Positions 5,758 through 5,777 of a stretch of 5,777 nt of DNA are shown one piece after another. The first letter of the stretch is position 1; each line of letters opens with the position of its first letter. Under the pieces are notes generated by a model. The model ran no database searches, was not told the DNA's origin, and saw nothing but the letters and a program-made list of their open reading frames with translations. This DNA is from Methylococcaceae bacterium (GTDB taxonomy: Bacteria > Pseudomonadota > Gammaproteobacteria > Methylococcales > Methylomonadaceae), in contig JABFST010000103.1 in NCBI GenBank assembly GCA_013140465.1, forward strand, positions 1 through 5,777. The letters are read 5' to 3'. The position numbers and the translations under genes are program-made.

Positions 5758-5777
5758 AGTCATATATCCCATAACAA

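Noticed and set aside
1..5777. Search by eye for CRISPR arrays, tRNA or rRNA genes, insertion sequences and toxin-antitoxin or phage-defence genes.
   Set aside because: No regularly spaced repeats, cloverleaf-like segments, transposase motifs or defence-type domains were seen. The only repeats are the short ones listed.

Overview
The window reads as chromosomal DNA of a Gram-negative proteobacterium, probably a gammaproteobacterium. The evidence is a proteobacterial-type TopA tail ending in four zinc clusters, a GtrA/GT-C envelope glycosylation module, and an RTX-type protein with a type I secretion-like C-terminus. A methanotroph-like (Methylococcales) relative is a guess from the general look of the proteins and cannot be settled from the sequence alone.

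Layout. On the + strand, positions 2-856 hold the 3' third of topA (DNA topoisomerase I), cut by the left window edge. A 348-base gap (857-1204) follows, containing a strong stem-loop just after topA but no gene. Then come two tightly joined + strand genes. The first, 1205-2722, is an FAD-dependent oxidoreductase of the UDP-galactopyranose-mutase/protoporphyrinogen-oxidase-like superfamily. The second, about 2725-4740, is one polypeptide joining an N-terminal GtrA flippase-like domain to a GT39/ArnT-like membrane glycosyltransferase. Their stop and start regions touch, so they are almost certainly one transcript. Past 4740 a long nested hairpin followed by a T-run (4744-4819) is the likely terminator.

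The right part is transcribed from the - strand, convergent with the glycosylation genes. An RTX repeat protein or remnant (5251-5730) is followed downstream by a small 74-residue protein of unknown function (4898-5122). The RTX stretch is visibly richer in A+T than the left part, and its RTX similarity begins abruptly about 25 residues into the frame. It therefore looks like the tail of a longer secreted protein, or a degraded or transferred piece.

How the genes may work together (inference). GtrA proteins are thought to flip polyprenyl-phosphate-linked sugars across the inner membrane, and GT-C enzymes use such carriers as donors on the periplasmic side. The fusion would combine donor delivery and transfer in one protein. 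The FAD enzyme could modify the sugar or lipid substrate. No GtrB-like polyprenyl-phosphate glycosyltransferase is visible here, so that step must be encoded elsewhere. The fusion and the tight coupling with the FAD enzyme are the most interesting features. I did not find a clearly novel multi-gene system.
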